From Astropecten irregularis (Eukaryota; Echinodermata; Asteroidea; Paxillosida; Astropectinidae): a stretch of 64,000 nucleotides of DNA. Positions 37,701 through 46,700 of the stretch are shown here, in pieces; the stretch's first letter is position 1; every line of letters starts with the position of its first letter. The DNA lies in the NCBI GenBank assembly GCA_963971285.1, contig OZ020260.1:11380798-11444797 (forward strand), in the 5' to 3' direction. Position numbers and translations under genes: made by a program. Under the pieces are notes generated by a model. That model saw only the letters and a program-made list of their open reading frames with translations, was not told where the DNA came from and made no database searches.

Positions 37701-40700
37701 ATAACGCAAGTTATGGTATGTGGATTCAAGCCCGCCGGAGTCCAAAGAAATGCCAGTGTTTAATTTCCACTAGGAAGACAGACCTCTTGCTCACAGTTAA
37801 ACAACAATATTGTCAATATGTGTTGTGGCCTAGTGGTCCTATGTGTCGCACTCAATATCTTGTGGTCAATCTACAGATTGTGGGTTCGAATCAAGCCTTG
37901 GGCTGTAGATTGACCACAAGATCTTGAGTTACAACCATGACAACACGCCAGACCACTAGGCCAAGGCACCCCGGAATGATGAGGTTGTCATAACCATCCT
38001 CTTGGTATTCATCTTCAAGCCTGTCTTAATGACGGATTTTCTTTCCTTTCCTCCCAAACAGTCTCCCAACTTGGTGGACATGAGGAGAGACCAGATGTAT
38101 CGCTTGGAGAGGCTTGAGCTGCCCCGTAACATCGAGGGACTGCTGGCCTGGGCGGAGACGGAGGAATGGCCCTTAACAACCTTCACCAGGGCCGAATCGG
38201 CCAATAAGTTTGTCGTCGTCTTGGGTAAGAGATACTTTCAACATAGGTGTTGCATTTTGTTGGCAGGACAAGTTTCCTAGGGCCAATTTCATAGAGCTGC
38301 TTAGCACAAAAATTCGCCGAGCATGACATTGCTGTCTTCGTAAAAACAGGATTAACAACCAAATTTCCGTGTGTTGTGTATCACTTGCAATTTGTTCTTT
38401 GGCTGTTGTTCGCTGACCATGAATATCAAATGGAATTTTCAATGGTGGTTTGTTTTACTGGGCTAGCTATTTTTGTGCTAAGCAATTTATTGTGCTTAGC
38501 AGCTCTATGAAATTGGCCCCTGATGGTGAAGCATCTGTGGTTTGTGGGGCGTAGAATAATTTGGGGAATTCAGTGATGACAAGTTTTGAAATTCTTACAA
38601 TGCCAGCAAGGATAATACTGATACTGCCAAACCTTAAAGGTACTATCATACTTTGGTAGCATACCTAAACAGAAATCTCCACAGATTTACCTATAACTTA
38701 CAGGGTATAAAGATAGTGATGATAGAAACATACCATTCAAATTGTTCTGCCTGAAATGCTGGACTTATCCACAAAAGAGTAAAACCATTGACCAAAAATA
38801 ATGTTGATCTTTTAAAGATAAAAAATAACTGTAAGAAATACTGTCGGCATTTTTCACTGTTTTCTCAAAAAGTGGGCACCTTGTGGGACTGAAAATTTCA
38901 CAGATGACTGTTACTGTATCTACCTTGATAATTTTGCCCATGAATCTGTATTTCTTTGACAAAAACCAAAGACCAACGCCTTAAACACATTTCAGGAATA
39001 TTAGCTCTTGAAGTAAAAAAAAAAACATACTTCATCTAAAAACTTTCCCTTCCAACTCGCAGAGCACAAGAACAAGCCCACAAGTGATGCCCCCAAGTTG
39101 GACTTCACCAAGATGTTCACCCAGTTCACCTGCCTGCCGGACGGCATCCAAGTCCGCATCCTGCGCCGGGTCCTGGACCTGTACAAGCTGTCGGCCGACA
39201 ACATGATGCTGCGGGACCACTCCTGCAAGGCCGTGGAATCCGGCGACGATTACGTCATCGACACGCAACACGACGAATGCGGCACCACGCGGACGGAGAT
39301 GGATACTGGACGCGTTGTCTATCACAATGAGGTTAGCAATGTCACTTGTTTTGTCAGTGTCAATGACAGAGATGACATAACCGTCACCGAATCGTAAGGA
39401 CCTTTTGAGCCAGTGCAAGGACTACGCTTTCCATGAAGGCTAGGTTGTAAGACATAGCTGCCAACCATTCCTATTTTGGAGGAATCATTCCTGTTTTGGG
39501 GTTAAAATGTATCACTTTTTACAAGCTCTTGACAACAGATTCTGATTTTTGGCTTGGAAATGCACACGTATACCTATGTAGTTTGCTCTGTGATTCCTCT
39601 TTTTTAGCAGAAGTATTCCTAATTTCCTTTAAGATAGGTTGGCAGCTTTGGTAAGAGGTTATGCTTAAAGATGCCATCATACTTTGGTAGGAAACCAAAA
39701 CAGAAATCTTCACAGATTTCCCTATAACTTACAGAGTATAAAGATGGTGATGGTAGAATCATACCATTAAAATGTTTCTGTCTGAAATGCTGTTTTTATC
39801 TAGAAAAGAGTAAAACAAATTTCTGTGGATCAGTTTGCGGAAACACCATGTAAGAATCGTTCATACTTCTCATAAGGTCTCAACGTTTCGACTAGCCTGC
39901 TTTAGTCATCATCAGGAGATGAAGTGGGAAAATATGAACGATTCTTACATGGTGTTTCCGCAAACCGATCCACATACCAATTGTCACCATGCAAAGCCTC
40001 AAATCTTTCTTAAAACCAATTTACCAAAAAAATTTTGATCTTTGGAAGATCAAAGATAATGGTGGAAAGATTTTTAAAATACCCTGGGCATTTTTCACTG
40101 TTTTCTCTAAAAGTGACTGTTACTGTATCTGTCTTGATATCTTTGCACGTGAATCTGTATTTCTTTGACAGAAACCAAAGTAAGATATTACCTTTAAGAC
40201 TATCATAATCCTCGATTACAAAAGTTACAATATAAAGCAACCAACAAATAGCGATTCTTTCAAAGTTTTGAAATTTTACCTCTAGGTGATTTTCACCAAC
40301 TCGGAGAGTGTCATGGAAGGGAGCGGAGAGTCTGACCTAGAGAGACTGATGGGCGGGCTACCAGTCGACGATGAACAATCTCTGACATACCGCGTCCCAA
40401 TCACCTGTGAGTACAGCAGCACCGGTGAGGTCCTGACCGATGACTTGTTGACCCCTAGTAAGGTGAGTTGGATCAGGCATGCCGGGGTGCGAGTCCGTTA
40501 TTATTATTATCCGTTTTTTTTTTTTTTCTCCGAATCCTTAAGTATAAAAACTCAAAAATTTTGACAGAAAATGTAAGATTTAGCAGTAAAAAGCGTGTCT
40601 CCTCAAAACGACCCAAGACCGTTGATTTATAAGCCCTGGTGACCATACATTCTGTATTTATTCTTAAATGTTTGAAATTCGGCCAAAAAAAAACAAACCT

Positions 40701-43700
40701 GACCGACCGACCCAATATTTCAATTTTTCCACTTGAGGGCAACACAACAATTTTTTTTGTCGGCCTTATATGGTGCCGTTATGACCAATTCACACCCGTT
40801 GTGAAACAATTTATAAAGGATATCTGCCCATGTCAATTTATGTGATATAATAGTGTCTTAGTCTGGTTAATTCAAGTGTTGGCTGTGTACGTGATGTCTG
40901 ATAAGTCAGTGCACCAGACTTGAGTCAGAATGAACTCACAAGGGGCTTGAAAATGGGTGTGTGAAAGGTTGCTCTTAAACACAGGAATATATGCATCCAG
41001 ATAATTATACGCGTACGACGCAAGGACTGATGTACATTAATGATTATCACTGCGTACTTATTGCAGCCGGAGATTACGATCACCATGCACATGTTCACGG
41101 GTAACAACTTCCAGCAGAAGGTGGCTGCCTTTCCCCACACCGTGCAGACTGGCGAGCGGGTCTACTTCGAGGTGGCCCTCCTGGGCACCTCCCACCTGAG
41201 GATCGTGCCCAGCCAATGCTGGCTGTCCTCAGGCCTCAAGATGCTGACCGAGCAAATCCTCATGCTCATCTACAAAGGGTGAGTAGAGAGCACCAATGGA
41301 GACCAAGGTTTGGAAAAAGGACTTGCATATACAGGGCTCGAAATATCCACTAGACCGTGGACCGAGTCTAGTGATTTCAGTGTCGGTCTAGTGAAGTGTG
41401 TACTGCACTAGTCCAACTGTCTAGTGACTGAGTTTGTTTTCCTTGCACAATTAAAATGGTGCCTAAGTTGATGATTTTTGACACAATTTTTCATACAATT
41501 ATGGTTTTCCTATGTACATGAATGCCACAGGTCTAGTGAAAAATGTTCAGGTCTAGTAAAATGTTTCAGTTACTAGACCTGCTGCTGCTGTCCAGTGCTT
41601 TTTTTGTCACGAAATTCAAGCGCTGATATACGTTAGACGTTGACTCCAAATCCAATGCTTCATGCTGTTTGATAACCTGTTTTTGTTTAATTTTGTCTTG
41701 AAGCTGTGCAAGAGAGGAGTCTTTGATCTTCCACCGTGATGTCACAGGTTCAGGCCAGTCCACACGATTCAGCTATGAGGTACCGGACATACAGTGGGAT
41801 GCTGTGTACTACATACTCTGTGAGCTAGGCGTCTGCTCGGACGATGGCACCGGGAGCGATAAAGGCGTACCACTGGTAAGGCAAGAGTGAGGAAAGATAT
41901 GCCCATATTGACCATGCCCATATTGCCACGCCCATATTGGCCACACCCACATTGGCCACACCCATGCATGTGTGAGTGTGTTAGAATATCCACCTGTTTT
42001 GATTATTGTCAGTAGTCACTAGTATTGTACTTGGCCTTCGTCCATGCCACGCCCATTTCGCACACATGCTTGACACATGCCACAACCATGCCACACCCAT
42101 ACGTGTGTGAGTGTGTTAGAATATCCACCTGTTTTGATTCTCGTCAAGAGTCTCTAGTGTTGTACTTGGCCTTCGTCCATGCCACGCCCATGTCGCACAC
42201 ATGCCTGACACATGCCACACCCATGCGTGTGTGAGTGCCTTAGAATATCCACCTGTTTTGATTCTCGTCAAGAGTCACTAGTATTGTACTTGGCCTACGC
42301 CCATGCCACGCCTATGCTGTACCTATGCCACACCCATGCCACACCCTTCATATTCGTCACTTTCTTTGTCCTTGCAGTGTTCCAACATCATGGATCCAGA
42401 TACGGGATGCCTGGTAGTGAACAAGCAGAACGGCCTGGTGGTGGACTTCCCAACTGAGAGCATATACCTGGGACCGTTCAAGACGACAGCCGCGCCCATC
42501 AACACGGGCAACGAAGACCCCTTTGTATCCTCAGTTTCAGGTAGGGTCACTCTCATTGTGTCATATAGCAGGGATGATGATTTCCTAATATCGCAATACG
42601 CTAAGCAAAATGCTAACCATAGCAGCATGTGCATTGTGGGTTTGCATAGTTATAATGCACATTTGCTATTGTCAAGTCACTGAATGGTTAGCCTTGCCAT
42701 TTCCAGTGGTAACAGTCAGCCAGTAAATTGAAATGATACAGTAATCAGAAAAGAAGATTGTTAATTAATTGATTAAAAGATTATTAATTAGCTAAGTTGT
42801 TATTAAACTCAGCCCACATCTTCAAATTGTAGAAATACAGCAATGAGATATCGAGTCAAAACATGTCACACCCATCGGGGCTCAATTTCTCAGCTCTGCT
42901 AACCACAGAATTTGGTGCTTATGATCCTTATTCTACGCTTACTGAGTTAGCGTAGAATATTTGCGCTTGCTAAGTAAGTGAGAAAAACCTACATGCACAA
43001 CTTAAAATTCTCAGCTAATCCATGGATTTGGAACTTGTAAGCACGGTATTTGCAGCTTGCGTAAGCATCGATTTATCAATGGGGTTGAGAAAGTTTCATC
43101 TACGAATTCTTATTGATTACAATTCGCTTATTGATAAAATTACACACCATTGTCATGAATCTTTTATTTCACCCTTCATTAAAGGTAGTATCATACTTTG
43201 GTAAGAAACCAAAACAGAAATGTTCACAGATTTACTTATAACTATACAGGGTATGAAGATGGTGGTGGTAGAAACATACCGTTAACATTTTTCCGCCTGA
43301 AATGGTGTATTTATCCAGAAATTAGTAAAACAACGACCGAAAATCTTTTTGATCTTTTAAAAGATCAACAATAAAAGAGAAAAGACTTAAGAAATACTGT
43401 GGCTGTTTTTCACTGTTCTCTCAAAATATGGGCACCATATGGGACTGAAATGTTCATAGATGATTGTTACTGTATCTGTCTTGATATTTTTGCTCATGAA
43501 TCTGTATTTCTTTGACAAAAACCAAAGTATGATATTACCTTTAAGTACGCCTATTCAACAAATTTGACAAAAAAAATGAATTCTCTGATTTTAATGGCTT
43601 TGTATCAATCAAAAATTTGAAAAACCAAAATTACCTCCCCCCCCCCCCCACTTCATAAAAACAAATATTATGTCCAGTGTATATGTTACCATGGCACTAG

Positions 43701-46700
43701 GGGTTAGTAACTTAGTAGCCACCTGTGTGTCCCAGCAAATTCTCCCCTCTGTACGGTTCTCTACCCCTCACCCCTTCCCCTCCCACTCACAACACAACAA
43801 CAACACACACACACAAATTGATCTACTTCTCAATGTTCCATTCCTAATCCAATAACCCTTGTTTCTCGGTGGGGGTACCAAGCCGTACTCACCCTGCAGC
43901 CCCAGGAACAAATTAGATTACTTTGGAGTGCACACTCTTGCTGGGCCTGTGTACCCTCTGAGATGGTGTCGGGATATTTATCGTTGCACGTTGTGTTTGC
44001 CTCCCAGTTGGCTTGCAAGCAAAATAAATAAGTCCTCGATATTCTGACCTCGGTCTAGTTTTTTTTTTTTTTTTTTTAATTGAGATCATATTTTTTTTTA
44101 AAGGTAGGTCTTTGGCCTTGCTTGATTGTGACAAAGGGGAAAAGGTCGTTTGCCTCGAATGGTGTGAGATGTTTGGCAGTTCTGATGATCGTAGGTGCCC
44201 TTGGTGATTGCTTTGGTGCTCCTGGTGATTGCCTTGGTGCCCCTGGTCATTGCCTTGATGCACCTGGTGATTGCATAGATGCCCCTAGTTATTGCCTTGG
44301 TGCCCTTGGTCATTGCCTCGTTGCCTCTGGTCATTGCCCCTGTGCCTCTGGTCATTGCCTTGGTGTTCCTGGTCATTGCCTTGATGCCCCTGGTCATTGC
44401 CTCGGTGCCCCTGGTCATTGCCTTGGTGCCCCTGGTCATTGCCTCGGTGCCCCTGGTCATTGCCTTGATGCCCCTGGTCATTGCCTCAGTGCCCCTGGTC
44501 ATTGCCTCGGTGCCCCTGGTCATTGCCTTGATGCCCCTGGTCATTGCCTTGGTGCCCCTGGTCATTGCCTTGGTGCCCCTTGTCATTTCCTTAGTGCCCA
44601 TTGTTATTGTCTTGGATTCACTAGTCATTGCCTTGGCCCCTCTGGTCATTGCCTTGGTGGCCCTAGTCATTGCTTCGGTGCCCCTGGTCATTGCCATGGT
44701 GCCCCTGGTCATTGCCTTGGTGCCCCTGGTCATTGCCATGGTGCCCCTGGTCATTGCCTTGGTGCTCCTGGTCATTGCCTTTGTTAACCCTAGTCATTGC
44801 CTTTGTCAAATGTACTTAAAATGTGTAAGTTAAATTTCATCAGTGTTGCTTGCTGACACAGTGTTAAATTGTATGACATAAATGTCCTTTAACATGTTTA
44901 ACCTCTGTATCAATAAAAACAGTTATAATTTATTGAAATTTTTATTTTCAGGTGTTAGGAAAGAACCGGATAAAGTGTCTGAGCCAACTGAGGAATGCAG
45001 AGGTATTGAATTTGAATATCGATTCGGAATCTTAATCAAAAGCCATGTGCAACATTGGTAACAAACCAAAACAGTCTGTTCACAGTCAGACGTATAACTT
45101 TCGGTTTATGGTGCCGGAGCAATGAGAAATGTATTACCCCTCAAATTTGAGTTGCAGAACATTTTTTGGAGGAGTTTTTAGATTCGCTTTTTAAGATCAA
45201 TCTCAGTGGTACGTGAAAATGGACCCCGCGGTACTACCAGTGTTATTGTACGCGTACTCAAACTCGAACTCGAGTACAACTCAAGTACCACTAAGTTCTT
45301 GGCACGTAATCGGTCATAAGTACTCGTAGAAAACAAGTTCTCGGCCCGTACTCATAATTTTGTACTCGGACTCTTCCCCGAACTCTACAAATTGTATTAG
45401 GTGAACTCGAGCCCAGTTGCAAGTACTCGAAAGAAAATTCAATTTTTGTTTATATCAATTTTTTTGGCCAATGACTTGATTAAAAAGTACTCGGACTCGG
45501 CCCGTACTCGGCACTGTGTGTACTCGGAAAACCCGGTACTCAAATTTTGGTACTCAACTACAACACTGTACTACTGTAGATGCATTGGAATGTATTTGGG
45601 ACGCAAAGGATTTTTCGTTCATAGTCAAAGATTTCTGTGTATTTATGTTTTTGATATGTCGTTTAAGCATGGTATTTTTGGTCTTGTCCCCAACCTCCAG
45701 ATGAAGGATTGGGTACAGGGCCAGCCACAGCCATAGCCGCAGCCTCGTTCGTCATGGGCTTGGTGCTCATGGCGGCTTTGTGGTTCATCCATACGCACAC
45801 AGGTAAATGTCTCCAGTTTCCTCCTCGCCTTGAGTTTGTTCTCAGTCCACTAGCAAATGCTGGTAGCAAGGACTTTAAGAAAAGCAAACTGGGTTTACTT
45901 GTATCAGGTGCGTTTTCCTACAAGGGACTCTTAGGCTGCGTTCTAGCAGTTACTCCTGGTAACACGAGTATGATGCGCATGCAATACTTTCTGGTGCAGG
46001 AGTATACTCCCCATATCTAGAGAGTATACTCTCGCTGACCTGAGTGTCGTACTCTAGCCGTTCAAGCGCTCAGGAATATACTTGTGTTAACACGAGTAGC
46101 TCGCTCGAACACAGCCTCTGAGAGTCGATTGATCATGAGAGAAGAAATGGTACAGGGGTCAATTTCACAAAGCCCTACGATCGATCGTAACTCGAGTTAT
46201 GAAGGATAACCCATTGTATCATGCGTAGTGCTGCAATACATCACATGTCCTACGATTGAAAGTACCGGGTAAGTTACGATGAGTTTGGTGAAATCGACTC
46301 CTGGTCTCTTTATGAATGAATAGTGCAGACTTCGATGTTAAAGAGGATGTTCAACACTCAACAAACCTCGCCTTATTTGTTAGAACTATAATCCTTGAAT
46401 TACTTGACATGAGAAAACAAAATATTTATCTCACACTGAACACAGAAAGAGAGTCTTTTTGGATGATTTTTCTCTCATAATTATGCTCAGCCTGCAAGCT
46501 CCCCAAAATTCAGATTCTCTGAATTTCGTCAATGGGGGCAGCAGACAAATCTGTGTGATTTTGTGACGTCAGATATGGGAGCCTTGTTTTTTTCTCATGT
46601 CAAGTAATTTAAGGATTATAGTTCCAACAAATAAAGCGAGGTTTGTTGAGTGTTGAACATCCTCTATAAACCTTGGCAGGGATTTTCGGGAGATTCTGGA

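Noticed and set aside
41997-42355. CRISPR-like array of spaced repeats
   Set aside because: Unit length of 125-135 bp, three copies, eukaryotic intron; an ordinary minisatellite.
44080-44833. Gly-His-Cys repeat proteins of 184-235 codons on both strands
   Set aside because: By-product of a 21-bp tandem repeat whose period is a multiple of three.
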